Source: Dehalococcoidia bacterium (lineage in GTDB: Bacteria; Chloroflexota; Dehalococcoidia; GIF9; UBA5629). From it: a stretch of DNA of 64,000 bases. Below, one piece after another: positions 1 to 8,628 of the stretch. The translations under genes and the position numbers were made by a program. The notes under the pieces are model-generated. The model was not told the DNA's origin. It worked only from the letters and a program-made list of their open reading frames with translations, and did no database searches. Within the stretch, counting starts at the first letter, position 1. Each line of letters opens with the position of its first letter. The stretch is taken from the NCBI GenBank assembly GCA_041653995.1, contig JBAZEK010000003.1, positions 283,901 to 347,900 of the forward strand, in the 5' to 3' direction.

Positions 1-104
1 ATGGTGGCCGTGGTGAAATCAACGTTATTGAAAACGGAAAAGGCAGCTTCGATGATCCTTTCCCTGGTAATTCCCTGTGCACGCTTGCTCTTTGTCCGAT
101 TCAT
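1..104 (-). CDS. TetR-family regulator, N-terminal part (cut by window edge)
   Basis: The minus strand encodes 34 residues from an ATG at 104 and then runs off the window. The segment from Thr13 (TRERIIEAAFSVF) is the typical first helix of a TetR DNA-binding domain, preceded by a basic Lys/Arg-rich N-terminus. The gene is divergent from the acyl-CoA operon starting at 416, and the shared intergenic region carries a GTAAAC palindrome. The usual inference is that it represses that operon and itself and is released by an acyl-CoA or related ligand. The ligand-binding domain is not visible, so the inducer cannot be guessed. Confidence 0.75.
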   Translation of the reverse strand, partial: MNRTKSKRAQGITRERIIEAAFSVFNNVDFTTAT

Positions 105-212
105 CACATATCCCAGATACGAAAGATAATTTTCCGTACATGTTTGTTTTTAGCCGTTAAGTTTATTCTTATTTAAAAAATCCTGTCAAATCAACGCGCT
201 ATCACCCGGCTA

Positions 213-241
213 TTGACAAGCATATAAACTGTGTGTTAATC
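213..241 (+). promoter_or_regulatory. Putative sigma-70 promoter for the acyl-CoA operon
   Basis: A perfect TTGACA (213-218) is followed after 17 bases by TTAATC (236-241), a weak -10. The predicted start of transcription (~248) sits directly against the palindromic operator at 251-265, a layout expected for a TetR-repressed promoter. Confidence 0.45.
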
Positions 242-250
242 TACCTTTCA

Positions 251-265
251 GTAAACAATGTTTAC
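251..265. promoter_or_regulatory. Palindromic operator, likely TetR site
   Basis: GTAAACAATGTTTAC is a 15-base perfect palindrome around a central base. It lies between a divergent TetR gene and the operon it probably controls. A related half-site recurs at 330-343. Confidence 0.6.
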
Positions 266-329
266 TCAGGGCATGTAGAGGCAGAATAAGGCTGAGTCAT
301 TTACTAAATTACGTTTTATTCTCATTTTA

Positions 330-343
330 GTAAACATTGTATA
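330..343. promoter_or_regulatory. Second, imperfect copy of the GTAAAC operator
   Basis: GTAAACATTGTATA repeats the left arm of the 251-265 palindrome, with a degenerate right arm. It lies 73 bases before the first operon gene. Probably an auxiliary binding site. Confidence 0.4.
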
Positions 344-415
344 TATTTGCAACCGGGCTGCAGTGCCAGCGGGCGATAGTACATCCTGATCTCGCGCGAC
401 AGAAGGGTTGGTAAG

Positions 416-1573
416 ATGAGTATCTTCGGGGAAAAACACGATATCTTCAGGAAGAACGTACAGCGTTTTGTGGCTTCTGAGATCAATCCGCACATGAGCA
501 GGTGGGAAAAGGACGAGTATTTCCCGGTGGAGCTGATGCCGAAACTCGGTGGTATGGGCTGTCTGGGCATCACCTTTCCCGAGGCATACGGCGGCGGGTG
601 CGAGGATTGGACCATGTCACTGGTATTCCACGAGGAGCTGGCCCGGTCCACCGGCATGGGCATCCCCATAAGCATTACGGCGCATACGGACATGTCTTTG
701 CCACATATTGCGCGGCTAGGGACAGCTGAACAAAAAAAGAAATACCTGGCCCCAGCCATCAAGGGAGAAAAGCTGGCAGGAGTTTGGGTTACAGAGCCAT
801 ATTGCGGCTCCGATGTTGCAGCCATCAAGACCACTGCTCAAAGGTCCGGCGATCACTATATAGTGAATGGCAGCAAGCAGTTCTCAACTAACGCACTTAA
901 AGGCGATTTCGGAATAATGCTGGTCAGAACGGGAGAGGCTGATTCGGGACACCGGGGGCTCACCATGCTAATCGTTGAGACATCGACACCGGGATTCAAG
1001 GCGGCGCCCATCAGTAAGATGGCTTTGAGAAGCGGGGATACGGGGACGATATATCTGGATAACGTCCGCGTGCCTGTAGAGAACCGCCTGGATGAAGAAA
1101 ATAGGGGTTTTTATAACCAGATGATAGGCTTCGAAAGGGAGAGACTGTCGCTTGCCGCTACTGCGGTGGGCTCCGTCCAGGTCGCTCTGGATGAGGCGGT
1201 GAGCTACGCCAGGGAGAGAAAGGCTTTCGGGCGACCGATAGGCAAGTTTCAGGTTATAACTCATCGGCTGGTCGATATCGCGGTTAAATTGGAGGCCGCC
1301 AGGCAGCTCATGTACAGGGCGGTCGAGATGTTCTGCGGTGGCGTGGAGGGCAAGCAGGATACCGCTACGAAAAAGATGTGCTATATGGCAAAACTGTTTG
1401 CCACCGACGTAGCTCAAGAACTCGTTAGCAGCGCTGCCCAGGTTTTCGGAGGTTCTGTGGTGGACAACGACCTTATCGTTTCAAGGTTATATAGAGATAT
1501 CAGGATAGGCACCCTGGGGGGAGGCACGTCCGAAATTATGAAAAATATTATAGGAGGTCTTATGGGGCTTTAA
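416..1573 (+). CDS. Acyl-CoA dehydrogenase
   Basis: A 385-residue flavoprotein of the acyl-CoA dehydrogenase family, full length. It oxidises an acyl-CoA to the 2-enoyl-CoA and passes electrons to an electron-transfer flavoprotein. Visible signatures are the FAD/substrate-binding stretch VTEPYCGSD (125-133) and the C-terminal RIGTLGGGTSEIM. The Glu that serves as catalytic base in medium-chain enzymes (YEGT) is Gly here. A Glu in the FERERL helix (about residues 239-244) occupies the position used by long-chain and isovaleryl-CoA dehydrogenases. It is the first gene of a five-gene operon with a citrate-synthase-like protein, MaoC, NPD and acyl-CoA ligase. The substrate is not identifiable. 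Confidence 0.93.
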   Translation: MSIFGEKHDIFRKNVQRFVASEINPHMSRWEKDEYFPVELMPKLGGMGCLGITFPEAYGGGCEDWTMSLVFHEELARSTGMGIPISITAHTDMSLPHIARLGTAEQKKKYLAPAIKGEKLAGVWVTEPYCGSDVAAIKTTAQRSGDHYIVNGSKQFSTNALKGDFGIMLVRTGEADSGHRGLTMLIVETSTPGFKAAPISKMALRSGDTGTIYLDNVRVPVENRLDEENRGFYNQMIGFERERLSLAATAVGSVQVALDEAVSYARERKAFGRPIGKFQVITHRLVDIAVKLEAARQLMYRAVEMFCGGVEGKQDTATKKMCYMAKLFATDVAQELVSSAAQVFGGSVVDNDLIVSRLYRDIRIGTLGGGTSEIMKNIIGGLMGL

Positions 1574-1631
1574 TTCAAATATCGCTCTGACCATTGTTTG
1601 AATCATTGAAAATATTTACAGGAGGTAATTT

Positions 1632-2459
1632 ATGAGCAGTGCAGAAACGGGACCCCTGCCATCCAATAAATTAAAAACGAGCATAACCAACCTACTCCCG
1701 GGAAAGATACTGGTGCGGGGTTACCCATTGCAGGAGCTGATAGGAAACATCAACTACGGGGAAGTGCTATACCTTTGCCTCAAGGGTGAATTGCCCGATA
1801 AAAATACAGCCATGATGCTGAATGCCCTGCTCTTAGGCATAACGGATCACGGCCTGGTGAGTGCTGCAAGCCCGCCGGCCAGGATCGTATGCGCAGGCAA
1901 CCCCGATCCGATCAAGGGGCTCTGTGCCGGCATACTGAGTATAGGCGTCGTCACAGGATCACCCAAGGAGTCAGCGCGCTTCATCAACGGCGCCTACAGC
2001 ATGATGAAGGAGCAAAACCTCACACCGGAACAGGCGGCCGACAAGATCGTTGACGATTATACCGCCAACAGAAAAAGGCTGCTGGGTGTGGGGCATCCGC
2101 TTTTCAAGGACGCCGATATCAGGGCGGCGCGGTTGAGGGAGATAGCAGCTCAGACCGGGTTCATCGGGGATAAGCTTAAGCTGTTCGAGCTGATACACCA
2201 AAAATATCTGCAGAAGCTGGGTAAGAAAAACCTGGTGATAAATGTCGACGGCATGATGGCCGCCATCATGTGCGAGATGGGTTTCGATGAGGACATGATC
2301 GACATCATCGCGGTGCTGTCATACCTGCCCGGAATATGCGCGCATACTTATGAGGAACTGAAGGAGAAGACCGGCATGGGACTGGTCTTTCAGCTGGCAA
2401 TGGCCTTCGAATATGCCGGGCCTGAGGAGCGGCACCTGCCCAAAGACAGGCAAAGCTGA
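1632..2459 (+). CDS. Short citrate synthase / citryl-CoA lyase-like protein
   Basis: A 275-residue member of the citrate synthase superfamily, clearly shorter than true citrate synthases (about 370-430 residues). The family active-site positions can be read: His in DHG (about 77), His in GVGHPLFK (matching the GFGHRVYK motif) and Asp in NVDGMMAA. It therefore probably catalyses a Claisen-type condensation or cleavage of an acyl-CoA. Such short forms are often labelled citryl-CoA lyase. The RBS AGGAGG precedes the ATG. The position between an acyl-CoA dehydrogenase and a MaoC hydratase suggests a role in acyl-CoA chain breakdown or building rather than in the TCA cycle. The reaction is not proven. 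Confidence 0.8.
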   Translation: MSSAETGPLPSNKLKTSITNLLPGKILVRGYPLQELIGNINYGEVLYLCLKGELPDKNTAMMLNALLLGITDHGLVSAASPPARIVCAGNPDPIKGLCAGILSIGVVTGSPKESARFINGAYSMMKEQNLTPEQAADKIVDDYTANRKRLLGVGHPLFKDADIRAARLREIAAQTGFIGDKLKLFELIHQKYLQKLGKKNLVINVDGMMAAIMCEMGFDEDMIDIIAVLSYLPGICAHTYEELKEKTGMGLVFQLAMAFEYAGPEERHLPKDRQS

Positions 2460-2511
2460 GAAATAGCTGGAAGTATCTGAACAGATTAATTCGTTAAGGA
2501 GAAAGTATCAC

Positions 2512-2961
2512 ATGGGTAAATATTTTGAGGATATAAATGTCGGGGATAAATGGACGACTCCGGCAAGGACAGTAGAGGCAGCCGACATCATCAATTTCGC
2601 AGGCATCTCTTCGGATTGGAATCCGCTGCATACTGATGAGGAATACGCCAAGAAGATATTCGGTGGCCGCATAGCGCACGGTCTGCTGGTACTAGCCATC
2701 GCATCCGGTCTCACGGCCAGAGGCGGCAGCCTGCGGGATATCGAGGATACCATTATTGCCTTCCTGGGTATTTCCAGCCTGAAGTTCATGAATCCCACCA
2801 GGATCGGGGACACCATACACCTCGAAGAGGAGATAACAAATAAGCGTGAGACCAAGAGCCCTGAGCGAGGCGTGATCACCGTTAAATGGACCATTAAAAA
2901 CCAGAAGGGTGAGCCGGCCATGGAGGCCGAAGCAAGTTCGCTGGTAAGGAGGAGGCAGTAA
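2512..2961 (+). CDS. MaoC-family (hot-dog) enoyl-CoA hydratase
   Basis: A 149-residue single hot-dog domain. It starts KYFEDINVGDKW, the usual MaoC N-terminus, and contains the hydratase-2 motif around residues 37-54 (NFAGISSDWNPLH followed by DEEYA), with the Asp and His catalytic dyad present. It would hydrate an enoyl-CoA, the product of the dehydrogenase two genes upstream. RBS AGGAGAAAG lies before the ATG. Same strand and short gaps on both sides indicate operon membership. Confidence 0.88.
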   Translation: MGKYFEDINVGDKWTTPARTVEAADIINFAGISSDWNPLHTDEEYAKKIFGGRIAHGLLVLAIASGLTARGGSLRDIEDTIIAFLGISSLKFMNPTRIGDTIHLEEEITNKRETKSPERGVITVKWTIKNQKGEPAMEAEASSLVRRRQ

Positions 2962-2991
2962 ATCGATAAAATAAACGGTTAAAGTAAGAAC

Positions 2992-4107
2992 ATGGCTAAA
3001 CCCTTATTAAGAACAAAACTTTGCGATTTATTCGATATCGAGTATCCCATCGTACTAGCCGGGATGGGTGACGTTATCAGGGATTACACGGTATCCACCG
3101 GAAAACTGTGCGCTGCTGTTTCCAACGCTGGAGGTCTGGGTATGATCGGCGGCGGAACCATGAGCGCAGCCCAGCTACGGCACGAGATCAGAGACGCTAA
3201 AAGCCAGACTAGGAAACCATTCGGGGTCGACCTGATATTCCCGGCCGGACCGCCTGTCGAAGGCACGGTATCCGAGATTCAGGCGAAGCTGCCTGCCGAT
3301 CTGACCAGCTTTATCGACGTGTGGTATGAACAGTACCAGGTACCCCACGAGAAAGGCCCCGAGGTCAAGATTTTCGATGAAGATCTGGCCATGCAGCAGT
3401 GGAAGGTCGTTGTCGACGAAGGCATAAAGACCATCGCTCTCGGTCTGGGTACGCCCGACTGGATCATTCCAGAGGCTCACGGCAGGGGTATGAAGGTGAT
3501 GTGCCTGGTGGGTAACGTCAGGCAGGCCTCCAGGCTGGCCGCCATGGGCGCGGACCTGGTAATAGCGCAGGGACATGAGGCCGGCGGGCACACCGGCAGG
3601 ATCGGCCTGATGTCATTGCTGCCGGCGATCATTGCAGCCGTCAGTCCGGTTCCTGTACTTGCTGCGGGAGGCATCGTGATCGGCAGCCAGCTCGCCGCCG
3701 CACTGGCCATGGGAGCTGTGGGCGTATGGGTGGGCACAGCCTTTGAGGCCACCTCTGAGTCTCCCATCACCGACCTGGGCAAACAGAAGCTTGTGGAAGC
3801 GGACGAAGAAAGCGCACGAATCTCAAAAATTTACACTGGCAAAACAGCCCGCACGCTGCGCAATCCCTTCACGGATAGCTGGGACAAGGCGGGAATACGT
3901 ACGTTGCCTATGCCCTATCAGAATTATCTGGTAAGGGATTTCTTTTACTCGCTTGAGAGGAACAGGCCTGAACTGATCTTTGTGGGCTCGGGGCAGGGCG
4001 TGGGCCTGATAAAAAAGATCAGGAGTGCACAAGAAGTTGTTGATGACTTCGTGCAGGACGCAATCGATATCCTTAAAAAAAGGTTGCCGGCCGAAGTAAC
4101 TATATAA
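2992..4107 (+). CDS. Nitronate monooxygenase (NPD)-family flavoprotein
   Basis: A 371-residue FMN-binding TIM-barrel of the 2-nitropropane dioxygenase/nitronate monooxygenase family, also related to FabK enoyl reductases. It has the N-terminal YPIVLAGMG, the GGLGMIGGG loop, the phosphate-binding AAGGIVIGSQLAAAL, and the GHEAGGHTG motif carrying the family's active-site His. In acyl-CoA operons such proteins often act on acyl intermediates rather than on nitronates. The exact reaction here is unknown. It lies 30 bases after MaoC and 23 bases before the ligase. Confidence 0.82.
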   Translation: MAKPLLRTKLCDLFDIEYPIVLAGMGDVIRDYTVSTGKLCAAVSNAGGLGMIGGGTMSAAQLRHEIRDAKSQTRKPFGVDLIFPAGPPVEGTVSEIQAKLPADLTSFIDVWYEQYQVPHEKGPEVKIFDEDLAMQQWKVVVDEGIKTIALGLGTPDWIIPEAHGRGMKVMCLVGNVRQASRLAAMGADLVIAQGHEAGGHTGRIGLMSLLPAIIAAVSPVPVLAAGGIVIGSQLAAALAMGAVGVWVGTAFEATSESPITDLGKQKLVEADEESARISKIYTGKTARTLRNPFTDSWDKAGIRTLPMPYQNYLVRDFFYSLERNRPELIFVGSGQGVGLIKKIRSAQEVVDDFVQDAIDILKKRLPAEVTI

Positions 4108-4130
4108 AATTAAGAAGGAGGTGAGAGGTC

Positions 4131-5825
4131 ATGGCGAAAAAAATGGTATTTCAGGGATCATCCATGGAGTGGCAGCTCAATCTTTACAAGATCATAGAAC
4201 GCGGTGTCCGTTATTTCCCCAAACAGGAGATAGTCTTCCAAACTTACGATAAGGGCGTGCAAAGGTATACCTATGCAGACCTGTACAAGCGGGCCTGCAG
4301 TATGGCCAACGCGTTAAAGAACCTGGGGCTGAAGCCGGGAGGTCGGGTTACCGTATGCGGGACCAATATAGTTGAGGTATTCGAGAGCCATATGGCCATC
4401 CTGCTGGCGGGTGGCGTCGTAAACAGCACCAATCCGCGGTTTTCAGTCGATTACATCATGAAAGGCATCAACCGTATGGAGGATAGCATTGCGATCGTCG
4501 ACCGTTTACTGGTGCCTCTCTTCGAGAAGATGGCGCCGCAATTGAAGACGATCAAGCATTATATCATAATCCCCGATAAGGTCGAGACTACACTGAAACC
4601 TGCCTACTCCTTTGCCGAACTTTGTGAATCCACATCAACAACACTGGACCTGGATGCGCTGTTCGACACCAATGAATACGAAGCAGCTTTTCATCAATGC
4701 ACCACCGGGACCACGGGAACCCCTAAAGCCTGTGTTTTCTCCCACCGTGGATGCTATCTCCAAATTCTTGGGCAATGCATGACAGATGCGCATGGCTTTA
4801 CACAAAATGACACAATCTTGCATGTAATTCCCTCGTATCACGGTTTCTGGTTTTACCACTTCACAGGGTGGCTGCTGGGAATGAAGCAGGTCTTTATCGG
4901 CCCAATGTTCGACCCCAACCTGGTAATGAAATTGATTCAAGATGAGAAGGTGACCTGTACAGGCGGGACTCCTGAGGTGTGGACAATGGCGCTGAACTTC
5001 ATGAAAATGCAGAAAGCCAAGGGTGTTACATATGACCTGAGCAGCCTGAACCGCATATTTTTGGCAGGCACTGCGCCGCCGGTTTCGCTGCAGAAGGATT
5101 TTGAGGCGATGGGCATCAAACCACTGCACGTGTTCGGCATGACGGAAATGAACGGCCCGCATGGAACATCCAGCAAGCCCAAGCCGTATTTCAAACTCTC
5201 CCAGGACGAGCGTTATGAGCTGATGAAAAAGCAGGGGCTGCCACTGCCGCTGGTACAGGTCAAAGGTCTGGATGACAAGGACAAGGAGATTCCATGGAAT
5301 GGTACAACTATCGGCGAGTTGTGTCTTAAGGGAGGCTCAGTATTACGTAACCACTATGCCATGGAGGAGGAATCCAAAGCTCTGTGGACCAAAGACGGCT
5401 GGTTCCGCAGCGGGGACTTAATAACCATTGATCCCGAAGGGTACATGACCATCATGGACCGTAAAAAGGACCTGATCAAGACGGGAGGCGAATTCATCTC
5501 CACCATCGAGCTCGGCGCCAATATATTCGCACATCCCAAGGTAGCTGAGGCGGCAGTGGTCGGCGTGTCTCATCCCAAGTGGGGTGAACGCCCGCTGGCT
5601 CTGGTCGTACCTCAGGCAGCCAACAAGGGGGATATCACTGAAGAGGAGATATTGAAATTCATTCAACCCAACGTACCCGGCTGGTGGTTGCCCGACGAAA
5701 TCCTTTTCGTGGATGAGATACCCAAAACCAGCGTAGGCAAGATCGACAAATCCGCGATAAAGGTAAAGTATAAGGACCATAAGCTGCCCGAAGTACCCCT
5801 ATACAAGACTCTATTCGGCAAATAA
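4131..5825 (+). CDS. AMP-forming acyl-CoA ligase
   Basis: A 564-residue ANL-superfamily enzyme that activates a carboxylic acid to acyl-CoA through an acyl-AMP. It has the phosphate-binding motif TTGTTGTPK (about 191-199), the GMTEM motif, the hinge motif GWFRSGDL...DRKKDLIKTGGE, and the C-terminal catalytic Lys in KTSVGKIDK. RBS AGGAGGTGAG precedes the ATG. It probably supplies the CoA ester that the other four operon members process. A medium- or long-chain fatty or aryl acid is plausible, but sequence alone does not settle it. It is the last gene of the operon, followed by a strong hairpin. Confidence 0.93.
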   Translation: MAKKMVFQGSSMEWQLNLYKIIERGVRYFPKQEIVFQTYDKGVQRYTYADLYKRACSMANALKNLGLKPGGRVTVCGTNIVEVFESHMAILLAGGVVNSTNPRFSVDYIMKGINRMEDSIAIVDRLLVPLFEKMAPQLKTIKHYIIIPDKVETTLKPAYSFAELCESTSTTLDLDALFDTNEYEAAFHQCTTGTTGTPKACVFSHRGCYLQILGQCMTDAHGFTQNDTILHVIPSYHGFWFYHFTGWLLGMKQVFIGPMFDPNLVMKLIQDEKVTCTGGTPEVWTMALNFMKMQKAKGVTYDLSSLNRIFLAGTAPPVSLQKDFEAMGIKPLHVFGMTEMNGPHGTSSKPKPYFKLSQDERYELMKKQGLPLPLVQVKGLDDKDKEIPWNGTTIGELCLKGGSVLRNHYAMEEESKALWTKDGWFRSGDLITIDPEGYMTIMDRKKDLIKTGGEFISTIELGANIFAHPKVAEAAVVGVSHPKWGERPLALVVPQAANKGDITEEEILKFIQPNVPGWWLPDEILFVDEIPKTSVGKIDKSAIKVKYKDHKLPEVPLYKTLFGK

Positions 5826-5867
5826 GTTATAGCACTGAGGACAAACCTTCCATAACTGCAACCTCAT

Positions 5868-5899
5868 CCGGCCCCGCAGTTGACCGCCTGCGGGGCCGG
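5868..5899. terminator. Strong GC hairpin after the acyl-CoA operon
   Basis: A perfect 12-bp stem (5868-5879 with 5888-5899) and an 8-base loop. It lies between the end of the plus-strand operon and the minus-strand amidohydrolase remnant. On the plus strand it is followed by A residues instead of a T tract, so it may not act as a classic intrinsic terminator. Confidence 0.5.
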
Positions 5900-5929
5900 C
5901 AAAAAATGACGTATAAATCAGGCACAGGC

Positions 5930-6100
5930 CTAAGGCGCGGCGCTCCAGTCGTAGACTATGCCGTTGGCTATGGTGAACGCCACTTTCCGCATAGCTTCTA
6001 GGTCCCTGAGCAGGTTCCCGTCCACGATATTGAATACGTTCCTGATGGGAGCATCGCCCATCAGCAGAATCACTTTATTTGCCTTAAGATGATATCTGAA
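5930..6100 (-). pseudogene. C-terminal remnant of an amidohydrolase gene
   Basis: Reading minus from about 6100, the frame gives KVILLMGDAPIRNVFN followed by LLRDLEAMRKVAFTIANGIV and a stop at 5930. This resembles the end of imidazolonepropionase-type amidohydrolases (ADxVVLDGNPLxDLxxMRKVxxVIKDGxIVY). The intact amidohydrolase at 38671-40008 ends in a similar way. Nothing of the upstream domain survives, because the open frame soon enters the GH39 gene start. It is a leftover tail, not a working gene. Confidence 0.5.
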
Positions 6101-6224
6101 TATACTCGCATTCATCAACAATCTCTTTATTTGCACGCAACCTGCCGTATTACCAAGGTACCATCGACATTTAAACCCCGGGCTGATATGCTGCAACGTA
6201 CATCGAGAGAAGAGGAGAAGTGGA

Positions 6225-7643
6225 ATGAAGTCATGCTTTTCAGCCGCGTTGCTCGTGCTGGTTACGCTGGCCGTCAGCGCCGGATGCATAGTGCCCGTCG
6301 ATCAGACTCAGCGGCCCGAGGAGCCGGCGGCGGTGATACCGCAGGCGGACATCAATATCACCATCGGACCTACTACGGGCGCTGTGATACGTCCCCTGCT
6401 GGGCGTCAACATCGGCCCCATACCGGCGGGTAACGACCCGGCCAACGCCGATCTGACCGCCGCCTACCAGGGTATCGGCGTAAACCTGATACGCACCCAT
6501 GACTATTACAATGCTCTGGACATGTCCGTGATGTATCCGGATATGACGGCCGACCCGGCCCTGGTTCAATCCTACGATTTCAGCCGCAGCGACCAGGTCT
6601 GGAGGTCCATCACCTCCGGCGGGTTCGAGCCCTATCTGCGCCTGGGCGACTCGTACAACAACTCCAGGCCGCCCGCCAACGCGACCGAACGGTCCAACTG
6701 GGTTAAAGCATCGCTGGAGGTGCTGCGACACTACCGGACGGGCAGGTGGAACGGCTTCAATACGCCCTTTCGCTACGTTGAGATCTGGAACGAGCCTGAC
6801 AACGCGCAGTTCTGGCCCAGGCCGCATACACCAATCGAGTATTTCCAGCTCTACTGCGACACGGCGCGTGCGATCAAGAGCGAGTTCCCCGACCTGAAGG
6901 TGGGAGGTCCGGGCGTGACGCCGGCCGGCGCGCTGACGCCGCAGGGGAGAAAATGGACGCAGGACTTCCTGGCTTTCGTCCGTCAGAGCAACGCGCCGCT
7001 GGACTTCTTCTCCTGGCACATGTATTCCAACAGCCCTCAGCAGTACGCCGAGGCCGCCGCGTTCTACCGCTCCTCGCTGGATGCCAGGGGATTCGCGCAG
7101 ACGACCAAACATATCACGGAATGGAACACCGAGATAAAGCGCAGCCAGGACAGCAGCGCCGATTCAGTCGCGCTGCGCACCGGCGCCAGGGGCGCCGCCA
7201 TCCTGACCGCCTGCTGGATCGAGCTGCAGAACCAGAGCGATATGGATGTGTCCACCTTCTACCGCGGCCCGGATCCGGATATCAAAGCGCCTACCTTCTA
7301 CGGCCTGTTCTACGCCGACGGCAGGCCGAAGTCCATCGCTTCGGCCTTCTCGCTCTGGTACAAAATGTCCGGTTATTCAACGCGGCTGGATACCGAGATG
7401 CCTCAGAGCAGTCCGTTGTACGTGCTGGCCGGGCGCAACGGCGCGGGACAGGCGGCCCTGCTCATAGCAAATCCGGGCAGCGAGCCGATCACTCCGCTTA
7501 TCGGCTTCTCCGACGGGCGGCAGATCGGGCAGATCTACCTGGATACGGTCAGCGGCTCCAACCAGCAGGTGCAGACCAGCACGCTGAGCAGCCCGGCGCT
7601 CGAAATCGGCGCCGAGAGCGTGCAGCTTCTCATATTCGATTAG
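6225..7643 (+). CDS. Secreted lipoprotein glycoside hydrolase, GH39-like
   Basis: A 472-residue protein with a lipoprotein signal peptide (lipobox VSAGC, Cys21), so anchored outside the membrane. The remainder is a TIM-barrel like GH39 beta-xylosidases and iduronidases. EIWNEPDN gives the predicted acid/base Glu190, and HITEWNTE gives the predicted nucleophile Glu299. A small beta-domain follows (about 390-472). It would cleave a beta-linked sugar or glycosaminoglycan-like oligosaccharide at the cell surface. The RBS GAGGAGAAG is well placed. It is transcribed alone. A decayed second copy of its last codons sits at 9423-9458. Confidence 0.85.
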   Translation: MKSCFSAALLVLVTLAVSAGCIVPVDQTQRPEEPAAVIPQADINITIGPTTGAVIRPLLGVNIGPIPAGNDPANADLTAAYQGIGVNLIRTHDYYNALDMSVMYPDMTADPALVQSYDFSRSDQVWRSITSGGFEPYLRLGDSYNNSRPPANATERSNWVKASLEVLRHYRTGRWNGFNTPFRYVEIWNEPDNAQFWPRPHTPIEYFQLYCDTARAIKSEFPDLKVGGPGVTPAGALTPQGRKWTQDFLAFVRQSNAPLDFFSWHMYSNSPQQYAEAAAFYRSSLDARGFAQTTKHITEWNTEIKRSQDSSADSVALRTGARGAAILTACWIELQNQSDMDVSTFYRGPDPDIKAPTFYGLFYADGRPKSIASAFSLWYKMSGYSTRLDTEMPQSSPLYVLAGRNGAGQAALLIANPGSEPITPLIGFSDGRQIGQIYLDTVSGSNQQVQTSTLSSPALEIGAESVQLLIFD

Positions 7644-7683
7644 CAGGCTGCGGGTTCGGAGGGCGCTTGCAGAAGGCCGGCCT

Positions 7684-8295
7684 TCAGCCGTCTTCCCGCA
7701 GCAGTATCGCAGCAAGCTCTTCAGGATGAGATACCATGCATAAGTGATCCGATTTCAACTCGAAGTAATCCCAGTTATCCTGTTTGGCATGTTCGGCCAC
7801 ATAACTGACAAACGGCAGGCATACAGTCAGGAATTCGCTCAGAGTGCAATGTACATATATCTTGGGTATCTTTTTTATTTTTGCAGCGTCAAAAAATAGC
7901 GGCCCGATGAAGGGCCTGTCGGGCGTCAGGCCGGCATAGCTTTTATAACTGACACCGCTCAGTTCGAACATGTCAAACAGCGACTTCCCGTTTTCAGGTA
8001 TTGACGAATCAACGTACACCAGGTGTTTGATTACTCCCGGCAGTTTATCTGCAACTCCGGTGATGATAAAAGAAGCGTAGCTGTGCCCGACCAGTATTAC
8101 ATCACCCAGTTGCCCGTTATCCATCAGAGAGCACACTTCCGAGATATGATCCTCCAGACTGCAGGTATCCGAAGCTGATAAAGTCGGGGCAAAGGCTTTA
8201 TGTCCTCTGTTTTGTAGCAAAGCAACTACTTTATCCCATACCGAACCACTGTTACCCCCACCATGTCCGCCGTGTACCAATACGTAATTCGCCAA
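7684..8295 (-). CDS. Alpha/beta hydrolase (esterase/hydroxynitrile-lyase type)
   Basis: A 203-residue alpha/beta hydrolase. It has the oxyanion-hole stretch VLVHGGHGGG near the N-terminus, the nucleophile elbow VGHSYAS (Ser72) and a C-terminal SDHLCMVSHPEELA supplying the His. The layout matches the plant methylesterase/hydroxynitrile-lyase subgroup and bacterial putative carboxylesterases. No signal peptide is seen, so it is cytoplasmic. It is monocistronic and convergent with the GH39 gene. The substrate is unknown. Confidence 0.82.
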   Translation of the reverse strand: MANYVLVHGGHGGGNSGSVWDKVVALLQNRGHKAFAPTLSASDTCSLEDHISEVCSLMDNGQLGDVILVGHSYASFIITGVADKLPGVIKHLVYVDSSIPENGKSLFDMFELSGVSYKSYAGLTPDRPFIGPLFFDAAKIKKIPKIYVHCTLSEFLTVCLPFVSYVAEHAKQDNWDYFELKSDHLCMVSHPEELAAILLREDG

Positions 8296-8385
8296 ACTCT
8301 ACTCTCCTTGCTGCTTTTCCCAGTCTCATGATATCATGCTCATCTACCTCATAAGTAAAGCTCAATCGCTATACTAAAACCGTAG

Positions 8386-8517
8386 CCACAATACTCTGCC
8401 AATTGGTACAGCAAGGAATTATTTAAATCCGTCACAACGGGTAGTTTAGGTTGGGCGCAGAGTTTCAAGTTCAAGGGCATAAAAAATAACCAGCCCTGCT
8501 ACGTCGTTTTGGTATAA
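8386..8517 (+). pseudogene. Remnant related to the small protein at 17033
   Basis: An open frame without a start codon ends SFKFKGIKNNQPCYVVLV and a stop. The intact small protein at 17033-17239 ends DFKFKGIKDKLPCYDVYL. The DNA also matches closely over about 50 bases (8461-8515 against 17186-17236). Only the 3-prime end survives, so this is a decayed paralogue. The rest of the 8296-8628 intergenic stretch holds only the promoter below. Confidence 0.55.
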
Positions 8518-8556
8518 GGCCAGATTTCACGGCTGAAAAAGGCCAGTGAAAGGCTA

Positions 8557-8585
8557 TTGACTTCGCCTTGTTATCGCCATATACT
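8557..8585 (+). promoter_or_regulatory. Sigma-70-type promoter for the acetyltransferase gene
   Basis: TTGACT (8557-8562), a 17-base spacer and TATACT (8580-8585), one mismatch from consensus in each box. It lies 43 bases before the chosen ATG at 8629. Confidence 0.6.
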
Positions 8586-8628
8586 TACGCTTTATTCTTT
8601 GGGAAGTTTAAAGCGGCTGGGGGGAAGT

